Source of the DNA: Sphaerosporella brunnea
Taxonomy: Eukaryota > Ascomycota > Pezizomycetes > Pezizales > Pyronemataceae
NCBI GenBank assembly: GCA_008704415.1
Contig: VXIS01000454.1
Span: forward strand, 1-29,593
Direction of reading: 5' to 3'
Length of the DNA: 29,593 nt
Shown: positions 1 through 9,817 of the stretch, piece after piece
Layout of the letters: each line of letters opens with the position of its first letter
How positions within the stretch are numbered: the first letter of the stretch is position 1
Notes under the pieces: generated by a model
What the model saw: the letters and a program-made list of their open reading frames with translations, nothing else
What the model was told of the DNA's origin: nothing
The model's database searches: none
Position numbers and translations under genes: made by a program

Positions 1-1739
1 CTTTTGATACATTTTTGTTTTTGAGAGTAAAAATTCCGGATAACTTTTTATTTTTTTTCTTGCGCTTCTGGATTTTTTTCAAAATTACATTTGATTTTTT
101 TTTTTTTTTTATTTCTTCACTGGTTTTTTTTTTTTTTTTTCTTATTGGTTTTTTTATATTCCTCGCGCTTCTGTAGAGGTGCGACCAAAACTCCACGTGG
201 ACAGCCTGCCACTTTCTTTGGACCACTCCAGAGTACGGCTATTTGCCCAGATTCTAATATTCCTAAGGATTCATGGAGGAACCGTCAGCACTGGAAGGTC
301 AAACTCTCAGTATCACGCTCAATTTGAATCCGATAGCGACGACGAATACGAAAGAACGAAATTCTACAGACTCCCCAGACGAAGACACAGGACATGACGA
401 TTATTCATTTGGACCCGATTCAGAATGTCAAGACCCAGATGGAAGACCCATTCGGCAACTATGATGAGTGGCTATGTCCACCGATGGTTACATCACACTA
501 CGCCGAATAGGTCAGGGGGCACTGCCCTCCAATGGTCTCCAGACAGAAGAATCAGGCGAGACCAGACGCCCGGACGAAAGCGAAGAGAGATTGGCCCAGG
601 AGAAGAGACAACACCAGACGGCCCTTGGGGTGAAAAACAGGATTATACCCACAGACAAGTAAAGACCTTCACCACCACGCCTACCCCCAGGACGCTCCCC
701 GACAGTCAAACAGAACAACGCAGGAAAGAACCCCAGCGGAATCCAGGACGATACGAAGTCACGCCCATTTGCCAAACCTACGCGCCATGCGCACCAGGAG
801 GGGAAAACGCCCCTCTTGGTCGACACCAAAGGACCCCCATCGAAGGAGGGACAGGAAAAAGGCCGACAGGGTTTATGGAAGGCTGAGGCAACCCAGGTGG
901 AGTGATGGGCGCTCCGCCAAGCTGGCCACCCACCAAGGTGATAGTCAGATTTCCAACCCATGCCTAGTCACCGCCATGGCTGGGTACCCTAGACTCCAGA
1001 TTAAGAGAGCGGCCAGTGAAGCCCATTTCCACCACCCATGGAACCCTGTGGTGGATTTTCGCCCACCCATCAATGGAAGACCAACCCTCTGCATCCCAAA
1101 GGTCCTCCTTTCAAACTCGCGCCAGGCTCGTAAGGAGAACAGGAAGAGAAAAAGGATAAGGACATGCCGGCAGACAGCAGCGCAGAGTCAATGCCAAAGG
1201 TAGTGTCCAAATACGGATTTTGAAGTGGGACAGGGACTATCTCAGCAAAAAATTGCGAGCCCACTCGATTCTCACGGGAAAACACGAACGACACGAAACT
1301 CCGCTTTGACAAAGGGATGCAGAATGTTCTCGAACCACATCAACACCCCACCAGAAATCTTTCCCAGGGAACCACCACGGATAGGAGAGTCATTCATACG
1401 ACACTCGCAACAGAGTACCCGCATTTTTCCTTGGACAACCACGATGAGGGGACAGGCCATGTCTCCCTACATTCAAGCACTGGCATATTTTATGAAGGAC
1501 GATCCATGGGTCGTAACGAATGGTCTTGATTCGGCAAGCCATTTTCACTGGCTGACACAGGATATGGTGTGCTAGATGACCCCTCCATCACCTCAACCTT
1601 CGAGTATGATTTTGTTTTCCCCAATGCAGTACAGCCTTTCCAGAGACAAAAGATCCCTCCTCTCAGTCCGGCATGTCATCATGCAAAAGTGTCAAAGAGT
1701 TGGGGGGACAACGCCTCAAAGGCACGAGGGCACCCAGAG
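1..1739. other. Unresolved 5' part of retroelement region
   Basis: The first 150 bases are T-rich, with several T runs of 10-20. The rest has no open frame longer than about 150 codons, and I recognise no protease, reverse transcriptase or RNase H motif in any frame. The segment leads directly into plus-strand integrase remnants, so it probably held the upstream gag-pol part of the same retroelement, now unreadable or too error-laden to follow. The assignment rests on position only. Confidence 0.35.
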
Positions 1740-2420
1740 AAGACATAAAGAAGACCTACTCCTATGCAGGCAGGAGTTTTTTAATGGCCTAGGATAAAGC
1801 GAGCGGACATCGACCGAGGGGTTCTTGCAGAGGAGTGACTTGAGTGGTCAGCGGCAACAAAAGATCCAGACCCAAGCCAATTGGCGAAGCTCGCCCGAGC
1901 ACTTGCACTCTTGGAAATCCCCTTTTCGCCCATTGGGAAGTCAATTGCTATTGATTTCCCTAGGTCCATTCAACCCTCTTAGGGGAAAACGGTTTTTCAG
2001 CACATCCATGGTCATTCACATTGACCGATGCTCTTCGGTTTGTTTTGGTCCCCTAAGAAGGACGGATTTTTCAGGCAAAGACCGTTACGATTGTTTTCAT
2101 TTGAAACCACTATCTACTCTCGCTACGGACTCCAGAGTCAATGTTTTTCGGAACAGGACCCTCTCGATTCACCTCGCAGTTCTGGCAAGGACCTCCACAA
2201 GCAGATCTGGTTACGACCTCCTCATGGCCAACGCTTTCCATCAAAACACCAATGGACAAGTGGAGCGGGGCCCCCAACCGTATACCGGTCACGGCAAATG
2301 CTTCGGATTTTCACCAAAACAGACAAACAGGCAGGACTTGGTCTCTTCACCTCTGGCGAGTTGAGCACGCCTTCAAGACCACTCGCCCCTTCTACCACCA
2401 TCAAGAGTTAGACCAGTCCC
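1740..2420 (+). pseudogene. Ty3/gypsy-type integrase remnant
   Basis: Pieces of a retroviral-type integrase are spread over all three plus frames. A segment ending in GKSIAIDFP (about 1925-1965) matches the first catalytic Asp region. FTSQFWQ (about 2165-2187) matches the stretch after the second catalytic Asp. MANAFHQNTNGQVER (about 2224-2268) matches the third motif with the catalytic Glu. MLRIFTKTDKQ follows near 2300-2330. The order and spacing fit the DDE core of Ty3/gypsy integrases, which insert element cDNA into the host genome. No single frame carries two of the motifs, so the product as read is non-functional. Several frame changes look like 1-2 nt insertions, for example after FTSQFWQ and just after GQVER. 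This is either old decay or residual consensus error. Confidence 0.7.
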
Positions 2421-3396
2421 GAAGTTTCAATTTGTGGTCATTCATATCCCTAGCATTTATACCAAGTGAATTCCGTTCGAATGTCCCTCGAGTCATGCCT
2501 GCAGTAATGAGTACTCGGTAGCAGTCAAATAGATCAAACAATGCTGTTTGGTCTCGAGAGTGATTGCATTGCTGGACAGCACGTCACCGCCAGGCAAGCA
2601 TTGCTGCCAAGCGTAGCAGGAATGTCTAAGGTTAACTTTCCAGGTTGGACAATGGGTTTATTGTTACAGAGACGTTCTCGATGGGGTTAAGGGCAAGCGT
2701 TGAGGAAGCCTTATGGGAAGTTTGGGAAGGGCCCTACGCCCCCTACAGGATCCACGCGCTACCCCCCTCCCTCGCCCCTAACCCCTCCCTAACCCCTACA
2801 GATCCCTCCTCACCCGTACGGGATCGCCAAAAGTGGACATGGCGTATTACAAGGCAACTGCACCACTTGAACTCCCCAAGAACAAGGTTTTGTTTATCCC
2901 ATCCTTCGCCCAGGAAAACTCAAGTGCTTCCAGCGGAATAATATTTGGTTTCAGACACAAAGACTCAACGCTCCCGCCGTCCTCCCTACTCCAAAGCTAC
3001 GTGACGAAGAAGAAGACGACCACACTCTCTACACATCAAGGAGATTCTCGACCACAGAGAAGATTAACGGTATGGTAGTGGTATTAATTATCTCTTGGGG
3101 AATTTAGATAAATTATGGTAGAATTATGGCACCCTAGCAAAACAACTCTTGGGGAACCTGAGAGAAATGAGTTGAGAATGACGCACACTGGCGTGATTCC
3201 ATCCAGGGAAGATCGCTTTCGAAAGAGAAGAGGAAAGACCAGGATATCACCTCGTCACCGCGATAAAAGTCACTCTTCGCTCCCGAATTTTTCCTTCCTT
3301 CTGAGATTCTTTTGTCTTTCTCCTATGTCAGCTGATTGCTTTTCTTACCGCTTTTGAAGTAAGTGAGTAGTAACGTTTCAACTGCGTTTTTGTTTT
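2421..3396 (+). mobile_element. Retroelement 3' internal region
   Basis: This stretch lies between the integrase remnant and the polypurine tract, where Ty3/gypsy elements carry the integrase C-terminal region (sometimes a chromodomain) and a 3' untranslated part. Only short open frames are present (2645-2941, 2833-3078, 3115-3357) and I do not recognise a chromodomain. It is called retroelement sequence from context alone. Confidence 0.4.
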
Positions 3397-3408
3397 AAGG
3401 GGAGACAG
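3397..3408 (+). other. Candidate polypurine tract
   Basis: AAGGGGAGACAG sits immediately 5' of a TGTTAAG that could be the first bases of a 3' LTR. A purine-rich primer for plus-strand synthesis directly abutting the LTR is standard in LTR retrotransposons. The single C makes it imperfect. Confidence 0.5.
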
Positions 3409-4181
3409 TGTTAAGATTAGTAAAAGTAATATGGTTTACGTTTTACGTAACCTTAACAGTGCATAGATATGACGTAAGTAATATATAAAACTATAAGGCG
3501 AGTAGTAACGATGTATGATAGTTTATAAAACAGAGAAAAAAATAAAGAAAGAAGTTAAACAAAGGAAAAAAAAAGACAGGAGGAAAAAAAAAGAAGAGAA
3601 GAATGAGAGGAAGATAAAAGGAAAAAAAAAAAAAGAAAAATAAAAAGATAATAAGGGGAAGGGAGAGGGGGAAGGACAGAATGGAGGGGAACAAAAGAAA
3701 AAAAAAAAAAAAGAAAGCGAGGGGAGGGGGGAAAAAAGAGGGGAAAAATAGAGAGGATGGGAGGAAAAAAATAACAGAGGAACAAGCAAGATGGACAGCA
3801 AGAAAAAGAAACAAAAACAAAATGAGGTAGAAGAGGATAGAGATAAGGGAAGAGAAAAAAAAGAGGGAGGGAAGAAAAAAGGGTGGGGTGGAAGGGGGAA
3901 AGGTTGGGTGGGTGGAAAGGGGTAAAAAAGGGGTGGTGGAGGAGGGAAAGGAATAAAGTATAAAAGTGTGGGGATGGAGAGAAGGGGAAAAAGGGGGTAG
4001 AAAAAAAAAAAAAGAGGGTATTTGATTGGCTGATGAATATAGGCTATTTACGAAAAAAGAAGACATAGATAAGAGATATCGCAGGTTCTAGCGAAGACTA
4101 CAGTATCATATCCTTGAATAAGGCAATAATCGGCATCATAGAATTCCCGGCAAGGCTTCTCTAATTTACGTGTTCTAAACA
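3409..4181 (+). repeat. Candidate 3' LTR
   Basis: The segment begins TGTTAAG directly after the polypurine tract and ends CTAAACA, giving TG..CA ends with TGTT/AACA inverted termini, in about 773 bp. The matching 5' LTR would lie left of the window, so neither LTR identity nor a target-site duplication can be checked. The interior is dominated by the purine tract listed separately. The 3' boundary is less certain than the 5' one. Confidence 0.45.
3527..4018 (+). repeat. Long strand-asymmetric purine tract
   Basis: About 490 bases consist almost only of A and G on the plus strand, with A runs of up to 15 and scattered G runs of 4-6; T and C are rare. The complementary strand encodes only phenylalanine/serine/proline-rich nonsense, so it is not coding. 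Such tracts can form triplex DNA and are hard to sequence and align. It lies inside the candidate LTR. Confidence 0.8.
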
Positions 4182-4887
4182 CGAGAGACTGCATTTAAAA
4201 ACACCGCACCGCCCCACCTCACTCAATCAGAAGGAGATGTGGAGGGGAAATTCACAAAACAACAAACCCCATCCCCCCCCACACAACAATATATTAGCGC
4301 ATTCTCTTGCCATACCTCCCTTCAGAGTTTTTTTAAGTTTGAAACTATATAGAATCTATATGTTGAACTTTTACCCAACATAGATTAGCGTGTTTGTGTT
4401 TGTTTGATTTTTAAATAAACAATTGTTGGGTTGCTCGATGAACTGACGACAGCGACATGGGACACGCACGGCACTCGCAATGAACGGCCACCTTGCACGA
4501 ATCGATCCAGACCGGCACCCACCAGCGCACCACACCCCCCAACTTATCGCCTCACCCCCTAGATCTGCCTCCCGTGCGCTGCCTAAACTCGAAGCGGGGG
4601 GAACAGATTCCCCCACCGTCTCCCCTGCCCCCGCTCGCCTGACAAACAAACAACAACAACAACAACGACGATACATGTCCAAGGCCGTCAGTCAAGACTG
4701 AAGCCCTCCTTGTCACCCCTCCCCCCCCCCCCCCAAAAAAAAAAAAAAAAAAAAAAAAACTAACGCCCACAAAAAATGAAATCGCAGATGGAACTCTCGC
4801 CCCACTGATGAATGCCTCCACATCTGGTAAAACCATCGAATCTCTTCCAATGTCGGAAGCACTCCCGTCTGCCAGTGCTGGACTGGA
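4182..4887. other. Intergenic, low complexity
   Basis: No gene is recognised. The stretch contains CAA trinucleotide repeats (about 4650-4668) and a run of 14 C (4721-4734) joined directly to 25 A (4735-4759). The last 130 bases should hold the promoter and leader of the following phosphatase-fold gene. Confidence 0.6.
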
Positions 4888-6014
4888 ATGTGCCGCCATC
4901 AGTCCTTCTTTTCCCATTGCACATCCGACGTCCTCGTTGTCACAATCGCGAAGCTGACCAGTCTCCTCCTTCTAGCCGCTACGGCCCTCGCCACCCCACT
5001 TCCCCTGCGCTTGCTGAGTTGGAACCTCCGGTACGATTCAAAACCAGACTCAATTCCTATCTCCGAAACAATTGCCACCCTTCCCGCCTCGATCCCAACA
5101 GATCAGGATGTAACCTACTACTCTTCCCCGCAGGAAGCCCCCTGGTCAACACGTCGAATCGCAGTAGCGCAAGAAGTCTCCTTTACGCAGCCGACAATAA
5201 TCGGCTTTCAAGAGGCTCTCACGCGCCAAGTACACGATCTCTCAGATCTCTTCGGCGACAGCTACAGCTGGGTCGGAGTTGGGCGTGATGACGGAGTGCG
5301 GGCCGGAGAGTACGAGGCGATATTCTGGAGAAACGACACCCTGGAGCTCCTGGAGTGTGACACCGTATATCCCAACAGCAAAGGTAGGGAAGGGGGTACA
5401 TAAATCTGATGATGATTTGGCAGTTCTGGCTCTCCCCAACGCCGTTCAAACCATCGAAATTTCCCGGCGTCGGCTGCGTTCGTACCGCCACCCGCGCACT
5501 GTTTCGCCCCCTCACCCCCAGAGGCCGCAATTTCACTGTAATCTGCACCCACTGGGATCATCAAAGCGATCCGCAGCGCCAGCTCGCCGCGTCCCTGATC
5601 CTGTACCGCGCCGCCTACGAAGTCTGCCATCACCGCGGTCCCGTGTTCGTGCTCGGAGACTTCAACTCGCCCAGCACCGGCCCCGACTGCGGGGGGTACT
5701 CAATCATGACGGGCCTGCGAGGTCCAGTTCAAATACCAGCGGACTTCCACAAGAAGTACGCAACAGCGGAGGAGAAGAGCCGGTTGTTTGTAGATGTCGC
5801 AAACGCTACCGAGCCGGTTAACAGGAGTGGGCATCACGCAACGTTCACAGGGTTTGAAAGGTGGGAGAAGATGGATCTCAAGCGCATTGACTTTGTGATG
5901 GCGATGGGGACGGCGTGGAGCGCAAGGAGGTATAGAGTCGGCGAGAATTGGTGGGATCAGGGAAGGCTGGCTAGTGATCATCGCCCGGTTTGGGTGGATA
6001 TTGTCGTTGTGTAG
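4888..6014 (+). CDS. Secreted endonuclease/exonuclease/phosphatase-family protein
   Basis: Two exons, 4888-5364 and 5424-6014, join to 355 codons. The intron (5365-5423) has GTATAT, a CTGAT branch point and CAG, and splicing joins ECDT to FWLSPTPF as the family requires. The EEP (DNase I-like) fold hydrolyses phosphodiester or phosphomonoester bonds with a divalent metal. All motifs are present: WNLR at 45-48, GFQE with E109, GEYEAIFWR, THWDH with H202, LGDFN with D238 and N240, and SDHRP with D344/H345. A hydrophobic leader AKLTSLLLLAATALATP precedes the domain, so the enzyme is probably secreted. The usual start just before that leader reads ATC (4945-4947) instead of ATG. The nearest in-frame ATG is 4888, which adds 19 unusual residues, so the N-terminus is uncertain. 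The substrate cannot be told. Confidence 0.88.
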
Positions 6015-6304
6015 ATTGCGTCGTGGCGGTGGTGGTGGTGTCAGTGTATATCCGCGTATTATTTTACGTCTTTTTTTGCAAACAATTTGTTAACGTCGAC
6101 GCCGGACGCTTTTCACAGCTATATCGCCGCCGGACGTTTGTCCTCCTCTTCCCATGCCCTCTTTCCGACAATAACCTCCTGCTCTCCTTCTCCTCCCTCC
6201 CTCCCTCCCTCGCCACCACTTCTTTCCGTTTTCATACCTTCCCATCTACACCCTTCCCATCTACGCGTAACCACCGCTTCCACAGCATCGACGACAAATC
6301 AAAA
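6015..6304 (+). promoter_or_regulatory. Pyrimidine-rich promoter/leader
   Basis: The 290-bp gap upstream of the RRM-like gene contains a CT-rich stretch with tandem CTCC/CCTC units around 6180-6215. It is followed by CATCG/CAAATC leader sequence and AAAAATGG at the start codon. Pyrimidine tracts just upstream of the start are common in promoters of constitutively expressed fungal genes. No TATA box is obvious. Confidence 0.45.
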
Positions 6305-7804
6305 ATGGACCGCAACGCCACCCTCAGCCCCCCGCCCGTGCGCAAAGTCGACCTCGTGCAGGCTATGTTCTCGCGGGCACTCGCGGAAATGCATCGTACT
6401 CGCGAGCCGATCAAGAGTAGCGAGATGGAGGTCCAGCCTGCTGCTCCTGACCCTTTCCTAGGAGCGGCCGTTAACTCGAACGAGGGTAAGCGCAAGGTTG
6501 CTGCCGGCGGATTGAACTGGGTGCCGCCGCACCTTAGGGATGTGGTCAGCAAGCAGGAGGAGATGGAGATCGGTAAAGCTCAGCAGCAGGCTCAGATGGT
6601 GGAGGCCAAAGTCGCTCCCTTCGAAAACCTCAAGGAGATTGTGGCATCACGGAAACACCTTCCGCCCCATCTTAGGATGGCGACTACTCCTGCTCTTCCC
6701 CAGAACAAGGAAGTGGCTGGCGATAGCAACAAGCCTATCGCCGTCTCTGCCCCAGTTGCGACTACGCTCTCGGGAATTACTGCGGGCAATGGAACTGGAT
6801 TCGAAACTGGATTCAGCGGATTTCTAACCCCTAATGCTGGACCAAGTGCCAACGCTGGCTTTGCTAACAAGCCTGTTTCCACCGTGCCGAACCCAACCGG
6901 CGCTCCCGCTGCCGCGATTGGAAGCATTCCTCCCAAGAGGCCGCTCGTTGGGCTTACTGTGGGCAACGGAACTGGAGTCACTCCTACCGTTGGAGCCAAT
7001 GCCAACATTGGTTCTACCAACGGTACCCCTGTTGTGGCCACTGCTCCGCTCATAGCGAGTAACGTCAACACCAAGGGCATGATCTTCACCGCCTGGCCCA
7101 CAGCTGAGGTCCGCGGTCGGGCACCCTCCCAAAAGCGCTCGGTCCTTCTTCGGAACCTCTCCCCCCGCGCACGTCTCTCCGATCTCACGGCAATTTGCAA
7201 AAACACTGGTGTCATCGAGCGTTTCGAAATACTTGGTTCCGGCCGCGCAGCCGTATACTTCGTGGACCAGACCACTGCGGACGCATTCCTTGCTCGCACT
7301 GCGAACGGAGTTACTTACAAGAACACCTGCATTTTTGTTGAGCCGCACAACCAGGTCGATGTTCTCAGTGGCCGTCTGCGTGAGGCGATGGAGAAGGGTG
7401 CCAGACGGATTATCCGTATTGTTGGCATTGTGGATGCCCAACAGCTGAAGGACGCGTATAAGGAGCTTGTGGGTGGGTCGGTGGAGCACCTGAAGGGACT
7501 TGATGAGACTGCGATCCTGAGGATACTGGCCAACCAGATTTCCAGTCCGCTGCATGTCGAGAGTGCCATGGTGAAGAGGAACAGTGGTGGCTTCCTCGAG
7601 GGAAGGGTCGTCTGGGGAAAGACGGACATTGCGCTCAAGGCATTTCCAGTTCTGCGGAAGAGCGACATCCTCGAAGGATGCAACATTCAGTTTGGCGATG
7701 ATCCGTGAGTACCCACACCCCCCCCTAACGATGAGTGGATGGAGACTGATTGTGATAGTTGCGATACCATCTCCCTCACCAACCCGGCTGCGGCTCGTCC
7801 GTAA
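6305..7804 (+). CDS. RRM-like protein with PPHLR motifs
   Basis: Two exons, 6305-7704 and 7759-7804, give 481 residues. The intron (7705-7758) has GTGAGT, a CTAAC branch point and TAG, and the short second exon adds CDTISLTNPAAARP. Without splicing, the frame would stop at TGA immediately after the donor. The N-terminus carries two copies of a PPHLR motif (WVPPHLR at 72-78, LPPHLR at 119-124). Residues 150-260 are low complexity with a loosely repeated NGTG/NAG unit. From about 278, VLLRNLSPRARLSDL..GRAAVYFVDQTTADAF looks like an RNA-recognition motif, followed by a conserved-looking 100-residue C-terminal part. A role in RNA binding is inferred from the fold only. No homologue name is recognised. 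The start at 6305 has a good context and follows a pyrimidine-rich leader. Confidence 0.85.
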
Positions 7805-8520
7805 ATAACAACTTCATCAGGCACGAATCTCGCTGGCATTTACGAGTGCATTTGCGAGGGTCATTTGCGAGGCTTTCAAAAAGAGGTTCTGTGTGATATA
7901 AAAAAATTATGTTTCTACTTACCTGCGCTGAATCGAGGCTTGGGTTTTCTTGTTCTTGTTCTTTTTTTTTTTGTTTTTTTTCTGCATCTTCAACCTGACG
8001 TTGAACTTGGACCTCGAATTTCTAATATCGCGAAAAGCACAATCTTGCGAGTTCAGAATATACTCCTAGAGCGCCCGGATAGTTCATCCCACTCAACCCG
8101 CGGCTTTTAGTTGGAAAAAAAAAACCGGCCCGTCGGATCACAAAGGCTGTATTTCCCCCAATCTGAAGTTCGAAGCGCAACATAATACCGCATTCGCGCT
8201 TACTAGTGTTAGCCGCGATATGCGCTTCAACCAAGTCCCACGATTCTTTCACACCATTCCATTATTAGCTGTCCTCCCTTCCTTGACATATGTCCCACAA
8301 AGGGCCAGGACAGCGGAAGTAACACCAATCAACCGTCAGAGCAGAAACGTTACCACAAGCCTGTGTATCCAGAGGTTACAATTTTCCCATCTCTGGGGGG
8401 TCAAAGGCCTACGGGGGGATATTTTAGACGAATCGAATGGAACCAAGAACACTGGTACAAAAAGTCCGTCAACATGCTGCCCCCTAAAAATAAACAAATG
8501 TACGACCTCGATCTCAGGCG
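7805..8520. other. Intergenic
   Basis: No gene is recognised. The stretch contains T runs (about 7961-7980) and an A run near 8115. Open frames here are short and non-homologous. The left part should be the 3' UTR of the RRM-like gene. Confidence 0.6.
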
Positions 8521-8527
8521 TATATAA
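8521..8527 (+). promoter_or_regulatory. TATA box of secreted protein gene
   Basis: TATATAA lies 56 nt before the start codon at 8583, followed by a C run and the A-rich leader CTAAACACCAAAA. The position fits a fungal TATA element with a short leader. Confidence 0.5.
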
Positions 8528-8582
8528 CCCCCCCCCCCCCACCTCCCCATAGCTACTCACCACTAAAAGCTAAACACCAAAA

Positions 8583-9367
8583 ATGCGTCTCCAACTCACC
8601 ATCACCACCACCTCCTTCCTCCTTCTCCTGCTCCCAGCCCACGGCCGCGCAGACTCCGGAGTCCTCAACGTATACACATCGCTGCCTCCCACTCCCTCCC
8701 GACTAACACAAGCAGTTCGACGACCTGGCCATACCCAACACGTCCACCTGCGGGACGTACACATTTTCCACGACGGAGAGCTACCACGGCTTCCATATCC
8801 TCAGCCCGGGGAGCACGGCAACAGTCTACAACACGTCTCTCTCCCCTCCCCTCCCCCTCACCGCCTTTCCCGCGCTAACCCACCGCAGCACCGTAACGCA
8901 AACGTGCCACCCGTCGTCCAGCGGCAGCGGGCCATGGAACAAGGCCGCCTCGCCGCCAAACGTGCTCAAAGTCGAAGACAACGTCCGCTTCACGAGCAGC
9001 TCGGGGCGGCTGTTCAATATCACGTCGCTGCGCTATGCCGGCCGCTGGCACTGGACTGTTTGCTCCCCTCTCAACTCCCCCGTTGAGGTTTGTTGACACC
9101 CTACAGTTCCTGAATGATGACCCGAATGCCGTCCTGGTCACGTACTTCAACGGGTACGACCGCGCGGGCACGCTGCGAGCGAGCGCGCATGTCGAGTACT
9201 ACAGCGAGGCTGTGCGTTCCGTGGAGCTCCCCGGGTTCGCGGGCTTGCACTCGTTTGAGGTTGTCGCGTTTATCGGGACGACTAAGGCTCGCGCTCCTCC
9301 TCCTCTCGGCGTGCAGCTGGATCCGTGGGTTGTGTATTTGGATGATGTGAGCTACGTGTTTGAGTAG
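8583..9367 (+). CDS. Small secreted protein of unknown function
   Basis: Exons 8583-8669, 8716-8834, 8889-9057 and 9107-9367 give 211 residues. Intron 1 (8670-8715) has GTATAC, CTAAC and CAG and yields VLNFDDL; intron 3 (9058-9106) joins WHWT to FLND. Intron 2 (8835-8888) has a good CTAAC and CAG but a weak GTCTCT donor. It is 54 nt and stop-free, so retention would give a 229-residue form. Residues 1-23 form a signal peptide (LLLLLPAHGRA). The mature part follows a pattern of fungal extracellular proteins of unknown role: FDDL, then SYHGFHIL, SPPNVL, FNITSL, VTYFNGYDRAGTL and a terminal WVVYLDDVSYVFE. This suggests a beta-sandwich fold. The function is not known. Confidence 0.75.
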
Positions 9368-9695
9368 GACGGGGGTTTTTTTTTTTGTGGGAGGTAGAAA
9401 TCCACATCTTTGTTTTACGACTTGAAGGCTGGTATTTTTTGTTTTTATTTTTGCTCCGGGATGTCCCCTAGCTATTTGTGTACTTTTTCCACGGTTGCGG
9501 GTCGCAAAACATCCATCCATTGTGCTGCGCCACTCTCTGTGACAATTCCAGGCCTACATACCTACCTACCTAGAACCACAAACTTGATGGTTCCCCGATG
9601 CAACATTAAATACTCACCAGAGACTCCCATAGTTGCTTTCACTAGAATGTTGGTTGACGGTGTTCAATTCCACGAACGACCAATCAATGTAGCAA
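9368..9695. other. Intergenic
   Basis: This is the 3' flank of the secreted protein gene with a T run at about 9377-9386. No gene is recognised up to the tRNA. Confidence 0.5.
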
Positions 9696-9701
9696 GCGCT
9701 A

Positions 9702-9732
<31 letters not shown>

Positions 9733-9801
9733 TCCATCATTCGGTCATATCCAATATCCGGGGTAATCTGAAGGTCACCCGTTCAATCCGGGTTTGGCGC
9801 A
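9696..9801 (+). tRNA. tRNA-Phe (GAA) with intron
   Basis: A complete cloverleaf: acceptor GCGCTAA pairs with TTGGCGC (one T-G wobble), D-arm GCTC/GAGC, anticodon stem TCAGA/TCTGA with GAA at 9729-9731, and T-arm ACCCG/CGGGT around TTCAATC. A 33-nt intron (9733-9765) sits after position 37, the canonical nuclear site. The mature RNA is 73 nt before CCA addition. The anticodon decodes phenylalanine codons. The gene stands alone and the next bases are a Pol III terminator. Confidence 0.96.
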
Positions 9802-9817
9802 TTTTTTTTTTTTTTTT
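9802..9817 (+). terminator. Pol III oligo-T terminator
   Basis: A run of 16 T follows the discriminator base of the tRNA directly, as expected for RNA polymerase III termination. Confidence 0.85.

Noticed and set aside
3491..4066. Long minus-strand open frame rich in Phe, Ser, Pro and Leu
   Set aside because: It is the complement of the purine tract; the composition is pure low complexity and there is no protein-like pattern.
5384..5423. GTAGGG as the donor of the phosphatase-fold gene intron
   Set aside because: It puts the second exon out of frame; the GTATAT donor at 5365 restores CDT-FWLS in frame.
6592..7555. Two long minus-strand open frames of 235 and 243 codons
   Set aside because: They are antisense shadows of the GC-rich RRM-like gene and show no recognisable domain.
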